Source: Lysobacterales bacterium
GTDB taxonomy: Bacteria; Pseudomonadota; Gammaproteobacteria; Xanthomonadales; SZUA-38
Length of the DNA: 64,000 nt
Assembly: GCA_028285525.1 (NCBI GenBank)
Contig: JANQOZ010000122.1
Span: 1 to 64,000 of the forward strand
Direction of reading: 5' to 3'
Shown: positions 15,981 to 24,106 of the stretch, piece by piece
Layout of the letters: every line of letters starts with the position of its first letter
How positions within the stretch are numbered: the stretch's first letter is position 1
Translations under genes and position numbers: made by a program
The notes under the pieces: model-generated
The model's input: the letters and a program-made list of their open reading frames with translations, nothing else
Told to the model about the DNA's origin: nothing
The model's database searches: none

Positions 15981-17285
15981 TCAGCCTGAATCTTTGTCGC
16001 TGCGGGCGTGGTCGGTGACCTCCTGGAACACGCGCAGCCAGTTGCCGCCCCAGATCTTTTTGACGTCTTCTTCGGCGTAGCCCCGGCGCAGCAGCTCGGC
16101 GGTCACCTGAAAACTATCGCCGGCATTTTTCCACTCTTTGAGCCCGCCACCGTGGTTGAAGTCTGTGCCGATGCCGACGTGGTCGATGCCGATCAGCTTC
16201 ACCGCATAGTCGATGGCGTCAACGTACTGAGCGACGCTGGCCTTCGGTAATCGGCGCAGCAGGGATACGATCTCGCCCTGGTAGGCCTTTTGCTTAGCTT
16301 CCGGCAAAGCCGCCACGTCACTTTCCTCGGCAACGCCGAAGCGCGCCTGCACCTTTTCCATCTCAGCGTTGAAGTCCATGCCGACGTCGATCAGGTAGCC
16401 GCCAAACGCCACGATACAGACCACGCCGCCGCTGTTGGCGATCAGCTTCATGTCGGCGTCAGACAGGTTGCGAGGGTGTTCCAGCAACGACGCCACCGCC
16501 GAGTGAGACGCGATGACCGGCGTTTCGGAGATCGCCACCGACTGCTGCAGTCCTGCCGGCGTGAGCTGCGACACGTCGACGATAATGCCGAGCCGGTTCA
16601 TGCGTCGGATCACCGATTTGCCAAGCTCGGACAGCCCGCCGTGTTCAGTAGGGCCGTCGCCGTAGCGATCGCGCGGTCTGGAAGAGTCGGACAGCGCGTT
16701 GTGGCCGGCGTGATTGAAAGCAAGCTGGCGCAGGCCGCGCTCGAAGTAGGCGTCCAGCTCCTCGGCCTCCGGTCCAAGCGGGAAACCGTTGAGCATGCCG
16801 ACCACGGCAAAGTGGCGCCCGCTGTCGTGCAGTTCCCGCACCTGCGCAGGTGTGGTGGCGACGCCAATCCGGTCGGGATACTGCTCCGCCATGCGCCAGA
16901 TTGCGTCCAGTTTGGTTTGCGCGTCCTGTTTGGCACGCCGGTAGTTTTCTGCGTTTCTGACGTCCTGCGAGACAAAAATCGCCATGACCGCGCCCGTCAG
17001 GCCGCCGCGATCCATCTTTGGCAGGTCGATCTGCCCGCGGGTCTCGGTCCCGGGATCCGCCTGCTCGGTCGCAAAGTTTTCCGGGATGTCCGTATGGGCG
17101 TCGAGCGAGAGCATCTGCTGATGCAGCGCCTTTGCCTGAACCACATAGGGGTCGTTAGTATCGTCTTGGGCGGGGGCGGTGGACACCGGCAGCCAGGCCG
17201 CCAGCAGGAGAAGCGCGATCTGAGCGGCCGACTTCACGGCGGGCAGACCTTGGATCGTGGGGGAAGCTGGGTTCATGTGCCGCAT
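15981..17285 (-). CDS. Membrane dipeptidase (peptidase M19)
   Basis: A 434-residue renal-dipeptidase-family zinc enzyme. A signal peptide (IALLLLAAWLPVSTAPA) is followed by LSLDAHTDIPENF, carrying the first metal ligands (His and Asp); the canonical motif is H-x-D. Later come QLAFNHAGHNAL, the ISETPVIASHSAVASLLEHPRNLSD segment with metal-binding His, and GIDHVGIGTDFNHGGG with the terminal Asp. It cleaves dipeptides in the periplasm. ATG codons at 17285 and 17276 are both possible starts. It is preceded by no operon partner. Confidence 0.87.
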   Translation of the reverse strand: MRHMNPASPTIQGLPAVKSAAQIALLLLAAWLPVSTAPAQDDTNDPYVVQAKALHQQMLSLDAHTDIPENFATEQADPGTETRGQIDLPKMDRGGLTGAVMAIFVSQDVRNAENYRRAKQDAQTKLDAIWRMAEQYPDRIGVATTPAQVRELHDSGRHFAVVGMLNGFPLGPEAEELDAYFERGLRQLAFNHAGHNALSDSSRPRDRYGDGPTEHGGLSELGKSVIRRMNRLGIIVDVSQLTPAGLQQSVAISETPVIASHSAVASLLEHPRNLSDADMKLIANSGGVVCIVAFGGYLIDVGMDFNAEMEKVQARFGVAEESDVAALPEAKQKAYQGEIVSLLRRLPKASVAQYVDAIDYAVKLIGIDHVGIGTDFNHGGGLKEWKNAGDSFQVTAELLRRGYAEEDVKKIWGGNWLRVFQEVTDHARSDKDSG

Positions 17286-17350
17286 TGTAAGGCATACGCT
17301 GCGGGTCGGCGTGACCGCCCTGGCGCGGCTGGAACTCGAGGGCGTCTTCG

Positions 17351-17668
17351 TCAGGGCCCCGCGAAGGAGTGCTCGCTAAAGCGGCTCGGGCGGGTGATGA
17401 CCCGCAGGCTGCGGAGTTGGTCGAGCCGTACCTGCAGCTGCTGTCCGTCGCTGTCGACGAGCACGAGGTACTCGGCCTGCTGCCTGACTTCGGTCGTTAG
17501 CGCGCGACCCTGCAGCGTGCCGCCTGGGGTCTCCAGGACCACCTCGTAACCGTCGAGACACGCAATCTCCAGGAAGTCGTAGTCCCCGCACGCGATTGGT
17601 GCATAGGGCCCAAGGGCAGCAGCGTCATCGTTTGCCGCCGCCGCACCGGGTTCGCTTGGCTCGGTCAA
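17351..17668 (-). CDS. rof: Rho-binding antiterminator (Rof-like)
   Basis: A 105-residue protein whose [19 protein letters not shown] core matches Rof (YaeO), which in Escherichia coli has the equivalent YQPINCDDYDNLELAC and inhibits Rho-dependent termination by binding the Rho RNA-binding site. The later [10 protein letters not shown] strand is also Rof-like. An N-terminal Ala/Asp-rich extension of about 20 residues is not typical. The start is TTG, overlapping the msrA stop (TTGA), so translation is coupled to msrA. Confidence 0.72.
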   Translation of the reverse strand: MTEPSEPGAAAANDDAAALGPYAPIACGDYDFLEIACLDGYEVVLETPGGTLQGRALTTEVRQQAEYLVLVDSDGQQLQVRLDQLRSLRVITRPSRFSEHSFAGP

Positions 17669-18180
17669 GACGCCTTGCGTTTGGGCAAGCGCCAGTCTGG
17701 CCGGATGAAATGGCAGGTGTAGCCGTTGGGATAGCGCTGAAGGTAGTCCTGATGCTCCGGCTCGGCTTCCCAGAATGGGCCCGCCGGCGCCACTTCGGTC
17801 ACCACCTTGCCGGGCCAGAGGCCGGACGCATTGACGTCGGCAATGGTGTCTTCGGCGATGGCGCGCTGCTCTTCGCCGACGTAGTAGATGCCGGACCGAT
17901 AGGACATGCCGCGATCGTTCCCCTGTCGGTTGAGGGTGGACGGATCATGGATCTGGAAGAAAAACTCCAGCAGCGTTCGGTAGCTGATCTGGCTCGGGTC
18001 AAAGATGATCTCGATGGCCTCGGCATGCGTGCCGTGATTGCGATAGGTGGCGTTGGGAACGTCACCGCCGCTGTAGCCGACGCGGGTGGAAAGCACCCCC
18101 GGCATGTGGCGAATCAGCTCCTGCATTCCCCAGAAACAGCCTCCGGCAAGAACGGCTCGTTGCTGTGTGGACTCGGTCAT
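17665..18180 (-). CDS. msrA: Peptide methionine-(S)-sulfoxide reductase
   Basis: A 171-residue MsrA with the active-site motif GGCFWG (Cys15), followed by [23 protein letters not shown] and the C-terminal PNGYTCHF. It repairs oxidised methionine in proteins using thioredoxin. The longer frame from 18216 adds 12 residues; the ATG at 18180 is preceded by AGGAG and gives the conventional length. It is followed by rof with a four-base overlap. Confidence 0.92.
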   Translation of the reverse strand: MTESTQQRAVLAGGCFWGMQELIRHMPGVLSTRVGYSGGDVPNATYRNHGTHAEAIEIIFDPSQISYRTLLEFFFQIHDPSTLNRQGNDRGMSYRSGIYYVGEEQRAIAEDTIADVNASGLWPGKVVTEVAPAGPFWEAEPEHQDYLQRYPNGYTCHFIRPDWRLPKRKAS

Positions 18181-18351
18181 CACTTTCTCCTGGCATTCGG
18201 CCGTCTGTCGGCGCACCTTTCGAGTATGCGGGCGGATCCGACGGGTTCAAGCGCTGGCTACGCTTTTGCCGGTCGTGACGAGGGTCAACAGGCGCTGCTG
18301 ACGACCCGGTTTTGGCGTTTCCCTCACGCTTGCGACGGCTAAGATAAAGAC

Positions 18352-18792
18352 ATGAGTAAGAAAGAGACCATCGAGGTTTACTACGACGGCAGCTGCCCCA
18401 TCTGCGTGGCGGAAATCGACGAGCTCAGCCGGGGTGATCGGGATAACGCCCTGTCGATGATCAACTGCGCCGGCGAAGACTTCGCCAGCGCTTTGCCTGA
18501 GGGCGTGCCGGCACAGGACGACCTCATGCGCGCGCTTCACATCCGGGAGGACGGCCAGTGGCTCTCGGGACCGGAGGCTTTCGCTCGGATCTACGAGCGG
18601 ATGGGGATGACCCGGATGGCCGGGTTCTGGGGCTCGCGCGCGCTCAAACCCCTGGTGCATAGCGTTTATCGACTGTTTGTCGTGACCCGACCGCTGCTGG
18701 CGCGGCTGGGGATGGCCCGGGTCGTTCGCTGGTTTGTCCGCCGGGAGCTGCGCCATAAGGCGAGTACACCGGCAAGCCGGAGTTCCCATTAG
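18352..18792 (+). CDS. DCC-family thiol-disulfide oxidoreductase (DUF393)
   Basis: A 146-residue protein with the DCC signature YYDGSCPICVAEI (Cys15 and Cys18), giving a thioredoxin-like CxxC. The second half, RIYERMG, then KPLVHSVYRLFVVTRPLLAR, includes the amphipathic helix usual in the family. Members probably perform disulfide exchange, but substrates are undefined. It is followed after 58 bases by the MBL-fold gene. Confidence 0.82.
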   Translation: MSKKETIEVYYDGSCPICVAEIDELSRGDRDNALSMINCAGEDFASALPEGVPAQDDLMRALHIREDGQWLSGPEAFARIYERMGMTRMAGFWGSRALKPLVHSVYRLFVVTRPLLARLGMARVVRWFVRRELRHKASTPASRSSH

Positions 18793-18824
18793 ACCGGGGT
18801 CAAGATTTACGCGATAGTCTCAGG

Positions 18825-18848
18825 TCAGTCTGATTCAGGAGAGACTGA
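18825..18848 (+). promoter_or_regulatory. Hairpin presenting the ribosome-binding site in its loop
   Basis: TCAGTCT (18825-18831) pairs perfectly with AGACTGA (18842-18848), with one further G-U pair possible. The ten-base loop GATTCAGGAG contains the Shine-Dalgarno sequence of the MBL-fold gene, whose ATG is two bases after the stem. Exposure of the SD in a loop next to a structured start codon could tune translation; no experiment supports this. Confidence 0.35.
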
Positions 18849-18850
18849 TC

Positions 18851-19825
18851 ATGGGCATTGACCCTTTGCGATCGATTGGACCCACCCTCGCGGTGTTTTT
18901 GCTGCTGCTGTCGTTCATAACGAACGCAATGGCGTCCGACGAACTGGTGTACCGGCCGGACGAGGTCTATCGCAGTCCTGACGGAACAACCTCCGTAGAG
19001 GCGTTAGGCAACGGCGTTTTTCTGTTTCGCTGGTGGCCCGGCCTGTACGTCAGTCCGTTTCTGGTGGGTGACCGGGAGGTTCTCGCCGTCGATCCCGTAA
19101 ACCCCCGCGTGGCGGCAGACTATCGGCGCGCCATCGCTGCCGTCACCGATTTTCCCATCACCAAAGTGGTTTACAGCCACGATCATCGCGACCATATCGG
19201 CGGTGCCGGTGTGCTCGCGCCCAAGGCCGAGATTCTTGCTCATCCAGGAACGGTCGATGCGGTGCATCGCTGGAGCCAGGACGACATCCCCGTGCCGAGT
19301 CGGACGGTCGACAACGGCGACGTCATCGCGGTGGGCGGCCGCTCGGTGGGCGTGCATTACTTCGGGCCCAATCACGGCAACTCAAATATCGCCCTGTCGT
19401 TTAACACCGGTGACGGCAATATGCTGGTCCTGGTCGATACCATTGAAATCGGCATTGTTCCTTACCGAACCTTGCCGGACACCAACTACTACGGCTACTT
19501 GAGTTCGCTGGAACAGGCGATCGAGCTCGAGCCGCGCTGGGTGCTCGGTGGCCACAGCGGTCCCGGCCCTGGCATCTGGCTCCAGCGCTACCGGGACTAC
19601 TTTCTCGACATGGCAACCGCGCTGGCGAAAGCCGAGCAGGAGATCGATGAACAGCCGGCTGCGCCCGGCGAGGATTTCATCGTCGCCAGCGAACGGCACA
19701 TCCAGGCGGTTATCGATCGGGCGGTTGCTCTTCTCCGGCCCCGCTACGGCCGCTGGCGGGGGTTCGAGCAGTGGGCGCCGATGAACGCTCAGACGATTCG
19801 GATGGCTATCACCATCGGCAAGTAG
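18851..19825 (+). CDS. Secreted MBL-fold metallohydrolase
   Basis: A 324-residue metallo-beta-lactamase-fold protein. A signal peptide (AVFLLLLSFITNAMA) places it in the periplasm. The zinc motif is SHDHRDHIGG. Further ligands are likely the His in FGPNHGNSN, the Asp in LVLVDTIEIG and the His in LGGHSGPG. This is the quinoprotein relay/SoxH-like or class B-like hydrolase arrangement; beta-lactamase activity cannot be asserted. The start is supported by AGGAGA upstream. The stop lies seven bases from the convergent autotransporter gene. Confidence 0.83.
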   Translation: MGIDPLRSIGPTLAVFLLLLSFITNAMASDELVYRPDEVYRSPDGTTSVEALGNGVFLFRWWPGLYVSPFLVGDREVLAVDPVNPRVAADYRRAIAAVTDFPITKVVYSHDHRDHIGGAGVLAPKAEILAHPGTVDAVHRWSQDDIPVPSRTVDNGDVIAVGGRSVGVHYFGPNHGNSNIALSFNTGDGNMLVLVDTIEIGIVPYRTLPDTNYYGYLSSLEQAIELEPRWVLGGHSGPGPGIWLQRYRDYFLDMATALAKAEQEIDEQPAAPGEDFIVASERHIQAVIDRAVALLRPRYGRWRGFEQWAPMNAQTIRMAITIGK

Positions 19826-19832
19826 CCGTCGA

Positions 19833-21839
19833 CTACCACTGATACTGCACGCTGAGGCCGGCACTGTAGCCGTCCAGCCTGCTGGCGCCCTGTTCGACGA
19901 TCCCGCCAAGCTGCACGCTGAGGCGTTCGCTGACGGCGGCCTCGAGCGCCAGCGCGAGGCGCCAATAGTCGTCGTCGGGTGCTTCGATCGAGAAAGAGCG
20001 AACCACCTCCTGCACCGTCGCCAGCCGGCTGTTCACCTGCTGGCTGCGGTCGCCAAGCTGGCTTCGGTAAAACAGGCTGGCGGTTGGCCGTAGCCGCAGG
20101 CCCGCGCCGTTTTCTTCCGACCAGGCGGATGCGGCGCTGAGGCCGAGCTCGGCAAAACTGTTGGTGGATCGCCGATCCGACACACGCTGGTTCATGGCCA
20201 CCGCGCCGCTTTCCAGATACTCGTCCAGTTCACTTTCGCTGTAGCCAAGGCGAAGCGTCGGCGCCAGCCGCCAGCGATTCCACTCGTAGTGACGCTGCAT
20301 CTGCAGCAGCAGCGAGAGGCTGTCCCCGTCGCTGGCCCCGGCTGCCACCTGGCCGGCAACGCCGGTGCTGCGGCGAATATTGTCCAGCTCGTCATCGCCA
20401 AAGTGCACCGCCATGGCCATTGACCAGCTGTCCGTGTGACGCGCCAGGAAGGCGCCCAGACGCAGACTGTCCATGTCGTGGCTGGCCGCGATCCCGCGGT
20501 GCGCAACGTCTCCACGGTCGCTGCTCACCGCGACGCCAGCGGTCAGCTCGCTGCCGATAAACTCGGCGGCCAGGGTCACCCTGTCTAACTGCGCGTCGTA
20601 GCCAAACGCCAAGGTATCGCCGTCGCGCTGCCAGTCGACGCGGTCGTAGGCGAGGCGCACGCGCCAGCCGTCAGGCCCCTGTTCGCCAGCCCGCGCGTCC
20701 AGATCGCTCAGCAGGCTTTGCACGAACTTTTCGGCCGCGTAGCGAGCCGCCTCCGACTGCGCGGCCAGCGTTTTTGGTGCGTTGATAGTGTCGGCCAGCG
20801 CGGCGGCCGCAATTGACTGCACCCGGGCGGTCGGGAAAAAGGTGTCCCAGAACAAGAACTGATCCGCCTGGCCGGGGTCGGCCACGCAGCTTGGCACCGC
20901 CAGGCAGGGGTTCGTGGTGTCGGTCAGCCCGTATCGGCCCGGGTTAGCGGTGATGTCATTGAGCAGCGTAAAGCTGTCGAAAACCGTGACAACCGCTCCG
21001 GTATCGGCCGCGAGCTGGGCCGCTCCCTGAGCGAGCGCATCGTTGGCCACCTGGCTGAAGCCGGTGGCGGCAGCAACACCCGCCAGGCCGCCGGCTGCCG
21101 CGGCGGGCGTGGCGCCGATATCGGGCAGGTTCGCCAGCACAACCTGGCGGGCGCCGGCGGCCACCAGCTGGCCCGCTGCCGCAACCGTGTTCCGAGCGTT
21201 CGTTCGTGCACCCTGAAGGATCAGGTTTTGGGCTTCTGCACCCGTGAGTCCCGTCAGGCCGATGGTGTTGAGCGCCAGCGCGCCGTCGTTGGCGCTCATG
21301 TAGATCAGCATCAGATCGTCGGGCGCCAGCTGTGGCCTGCTGCTGAGGTATGCGTTCACCCGGCTCGTCACATCGGTTTCGTTCAGCGCGGCAAGCCCGC
21401 GGCCGATCGGCCCGGGGATGGAGCTGCCGTTGCCGATCAGGACGCCGCCGGCCAGGCTGACCGGGAGCTGAGCGGAGAAAGCGTTGCCGACCGCCAGGTT
21501 CACAATGGAATCGGCCTCGATGCCCGGCAGGCCGGGCAGTAGCTCAGCGGCGACCGGGCCGTTGGAAAATCGATTGCCAAAGTAGGGCGGCGATGGGGGG
21601 AAGTTGGTGTCGACCGGTCCGAGCCCCGCCTGATTGCCGGCCTCCAGCAGCGCGGGAATATTGCCTGGGTCGGCCACGTTGTCGCCGAAGACCGCCAGCT
21701 CGCCGATCGTTTGGGCCCTGGCTGCGCCGCTGGCGATCAACAGCAGCGTAAGCCACAGCGTGGCTCCGATGCTGAGCCTGCCGCGTCGAGCGACGACCGA
21801 AGCGCGTTCTCTTTGGGTTGGCTGAGTCCTTTCCATCAT
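19833..21839 (-). CDS. GDSL-type autotransporter lacking catalytic Ser and His
   Basis: A 668-residue EstA-like protein. A signal peptide (LTLLLIASGAARA) precedes an SGNH passenger, then a C-terminal beta-barrel of about 280 residues with alternating patterns ending in SVQYQW. In block I the expected FGDS is FGDN (Asn54), so the nucleophile is absent. In block V the expected DxxH is DTFF (Asp332 to Phe335), so the catalytic His is also absent. The block III Asn (SAND) is kept. The fold and secretion route appear intact, suggesting a binding or structural role. The ATG at 21839 has a good GGGAG site; an upstream start at 21896 is less likely. Confidence 0.82.
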   Translation of the reverse strand: MMERTQPTQRERASVVARRGRLSIGATLWLTLLLIASGAARAQTIGELAVFGDNVADPGNIPALLEAGNQAGLGPVDTNFPPSPPYFGNRFSNGPVAAELLPGLPGIEADSIVNLAVGNAFSAQLPVSLAGGVLIGNGSSIPGPIGRGLAALNETDVTSRVNAYLSSRPQLAPDDLMLIYMSANDGALALNTIGLTGLTGAEAQNLILQGARTNARNTVAAAGQLVAAGARQVVLANLPDIGATPAAAAGGLAGVAAATGFSQVANDALAQGAAQLAADTGAVVTVFDSFTLLNDITANPGRYGLTDTTNPCLAVPSCVADPGQADQFLFWDTFFPTARVQSIAAAALADTINAPKTLAAQSEAARYAAEKFVQSLLSDLDARAGEQGPDGWRVRLAYDRVDWQRDGDTLAFGYDAQLDRVTLAAEFIGSELTAGVAVSSDRGDVAHRGIAASHDMDSLRLGAFLARHTDSWSMAMAVHFGDDELDNIRRSTGVAGQVAAGASDGDSLSLLLQMQRHYEWNRWRLAPTLRLGYSESELDEYLESGAVAMNQRVSDRRSTNSFAELGLSAASAWSEENGAGLRLRPTASLFYRSQLGDRSQQVNSRLATVQEVVRSFSIEAPDDDYWRLALALEAAVSERLSVQLGGIVEQGASRLDGYSAGLSVQYQW

Positions 21840-21995
21840 GCGGGTTCTCCCTGTTACCTCATGTACATCGCGCAGCGTCGCCGCAAAAGTGGACATCGAA
21901 TGCGGTGTGGCGCGGTTTTTCGTTCGGCGTCCGACGACGCGGTAAAGCTTTCCGGGCTTCGGGCCGATGAGGTTATGAAGGATAAGAAGGACCGC

Positions 21996-23087
21996 ATGAT
22001 GCCGACCGTAGCCGTCGACCCAGTGTTAGCGTGCCATGATGCTGGCAACTATCGATTGCTCGATCAGGTTGCCATGCCGGTTTTTGTGCTGGAGAGGTGT
22101 CCGACTCGGCGTGCGGTGTACGCGGCCTACAACCTAACGGCCTGCGAAATTGCGGGTTTCCGCCCGGAAGACGTAGTCGGTCGCACTGCGAAAGAGCTGT
22201 ACGGCGGACGATTCGGGCAGGTGGCTTACGACCGGCACTGCGTGGCGATGGAGAGCGGCTGCCCGATGGTTTACGAGCTGACGCTCCCCCTGAGTGGTTC
22301 CAACCGCCAGGTTCGAACCAGCCTGGAGCCGGTATTCGACGACGACGGTCAAACCCTTCGACTTGTCGGCACCTCGCAAGACATCTCGGCGGCAGCCAAT
22401 ATCGATCACTTGAAGACGCATGCGGCGACCCTGCACTCGGAAATTGAAGAGTTTGTCTCTCTCGCCGCTCACGATCTGCGCAGTCCGATGCGGAAGGTTG
22501 GGGCCCTGGCGAACCTGATCAGGGACGAGATTTCACCTGATAACGCCGAAGCCGGTGAACTGATCGACATGCTTGAAGGCGTCGCCGGCAACGCCATGTC
22601 CCTGATTGCCGACGTCCTGTCGTATGCCCAGGCGACGGGCTCAGCGGAGAGCGTCGAGAAATTTGATCTGGAGGCGCTTTGCGAGAGCCTGATGGTGGTG
22701 CTGGATCCGGAAGGTCGGCACCGGTACGAGGTTCCCGACCAGTACATCTTTGGCGACCGGCTTGCGACCCAGATTGTGCTCCGCAATCTGCTCGACAACG
22801 CGATCAAGCACAATCCCGACTGCCGTCTGACGTTGCGGGTCAGCGTCGAAACCGTGGATGCCAGCAGCTATGCAATCAGTCTTTCGGACGACGGCAAAGG
22901 TCTACCGGACGCGGGTACGCTGTTTGAGGACAGCGGCAGGCTCAAGATCGACAGCGGATACGGACTTGCCGGCGCTCGCCGGCTGGTCAGGTCACGCGGA
23001 GGGGACATCGCCGCTGACCCGCACCCGGTGGATGGCGGCGCCACCATTCGCTTTTCCCTGCCTGGAACCTTGCTGCCAGGACCCTGA
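21996..23087 (+). CDS. Soluble PAS-domain sensor histidine kinase
   Basis: A 363-residue cytoplasmic kinase without transmembrane segments. A PAS domain (LLDQVAMPVFVLE to TSQDIS, roughly residues 20-130) precedes the H-box SLAAHDLRSP with phosphoacceptor His159. The catalytic domain has the N-box NLLDNAIKHN, SDDGKGLP and a degenerate second Gly box in GYGLAGARRLV. The open frame continues far upstream, but the ATG at 21996 has AGAAGG at correct spacing; 21975 is an alternative. No response regulator is adjacent, so it is an orphan. It is divergent from the autotransporter gene. Confidence 0.86.
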   Translation: MMPTVAVDPVLACHDAGNYRLLDQVAMPVFVLERCPTRRAVYAAYNLTACEIAGFRPEDVVGRTAKELYGGRFGQVAYDRHCVAMESGCPMVYELTLPLSGSNRQVRTSLEPVFDDDGQTLRLVGTSQDISAAANIDHLKTHAATLHSEIEEFVSLAAHDLRSPMRKVGALANLIRDEISPDNAEAGELIDMLEGVAGNAMSLIADVLSYAQATGSAESVEKFDLEALCESLMVVLDPEGRHRYEVPDQYIFGDRLATQIVLRNLLDNAIKHNPDCRLTLRVSVETVDASSYAISLSDDGKGLPDAGTLFEDSGRLKIDSGYGLAGARRLVRSRGGDIAADPHPVDGGATIRFSLPGTLLPGP

Positions 23088-23269
23088 GTTTTTTCGTCAC
23101 CGTCTGGCTGACGCCGCAAAAACCCCCGTGTAAGATGCCGTGCGAAGTCAATGCCGGCTACCAGAGTTCCGCTGAACATAATTGCCAGGCATCTGTCATA
23201 CGGACAACGGCTGCCGTGGCAGGCCTGCGGATCGATAGCCGTCAGCCCGGCGGCCCAATAGGACAACCC

Positions 23270-24091
23270 ATGCACCTGATCAGGTCACTGAGCAAACGTT
23301 TGCCTCTTCGATGCCTGCAGCGCCTGCTGATCGCACTTGCCTGCCTAACCGCCGCAGGTGCCTATGCTCAGAGTATCCCGGTCTACGGTTACGAGCTGCA
23401 CCAGACCTATCCTCACGATCCGGCCGCTTTTACTCAGGGATTGTTTTTCAGCGACGGCTTTCTCTTTGAAAGCACCGGCATGGTCGGTAAGTCTACGATT
23501 CGAAAAGTGGATCCCGAGACCGGCCGGGTGCTTCAGGTCGAGGACTTTCCCTCAGGCGTTTTTGGCGAGGGGATCGTGTCCTGGCAGGATCGGCTGCTGG
23601 GGTTGAGCTGGCGCCGGCGCACCGGATACGTCTGGGAGTTAAGTTCTTTTGCCCTGAAAGACACCTTCAGCTATAGCGGTGAGGGCTGGGGCCTGACGCA
23701 CGATGGAAAGTCGCTCATCATGAGTGACGGAACGCCCGAACTGCGATTCCTCGATCCGGAAAACTTCGAGGAACAGCGGCGCGTGACGGTGAAGCTGGGC
23801 ACCAAAACCCTGCCTTATCTCAACGAGCTGGAGTGGGCGAACGGCGAGATCCTCGCGAACGTCTGGCAAACGAACTACATTGCGCGCATCGATCCGGCGG
23901 ATGGCCGGGTGCTCAGCCTCATCAACCTCACCGGGATACTCAAACCTGAGCACGTCGCCGGCCGCCGTGTGGACGTCTTGAATGGTATTGCGGTGGGCGA
24001 AGACGGCCGGCTGTGGGTCACCGGCAAATACTGGCCGCTGATGTTTGTTATCTCGCCAGGCGCGGAGCCGATCGGCTACGTCAACCAGTAG
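23270..24091 (+). CDS. Glutaminyl-peptide cyclotransferase (plant/bacterial type)
   Basis: A 273-residue beta-propeller enzyme. The signal peptide is LLIALACLTAAGAYA. The mature start YGYELHQTYPHDPAAFTQGL is diagnostic, followed by EGWGLTHDGKSLIMSDG, YLNELEWANGEILANVW and VLNGIAVGEDGRLWVTGKYWP. It forms N-terminal pyroglutamate in exported peptides or proteins. The ATG at 23270, with an upstream AGGA, puts the signal peptide at the terminus; the frame extends upstream without a better start. Confidence 0.9.
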   Translation: MHLIRSLSKRLPLRCLQRLLIALACLTAAGAYAQSIPVYGYELHQTYPHDPAAFTQGLFFSDGFLFESTGMVGKSTIRKVDPETGRVLQVEDFPSGVFGEGIVSWQDRLLGLSWRRRTGYVWELSSFALKDTFSYSGEGWGLTHDGKSLIMSDGTPELRFLDPENFEEQRRVTVKLGTKTLPYLNELEWANGEILANVWQTNYIARIDPADGRVLSLINLTGILKPEHVAGRRVDVLNGIAVGEDGRLWVTGKYWPLMFVISPGAEPIGYVNQ

Positions 24092-24106
24092 CTATATTCA
24101 ACGGCG

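Noticed and set aside
16290-17549. 419-codon plus-strand frame over the dipeptidase gene and rof
   Set aside because: Very His/Arg-rich shadow spanning two minus-strand genes with diagnostic motifs.
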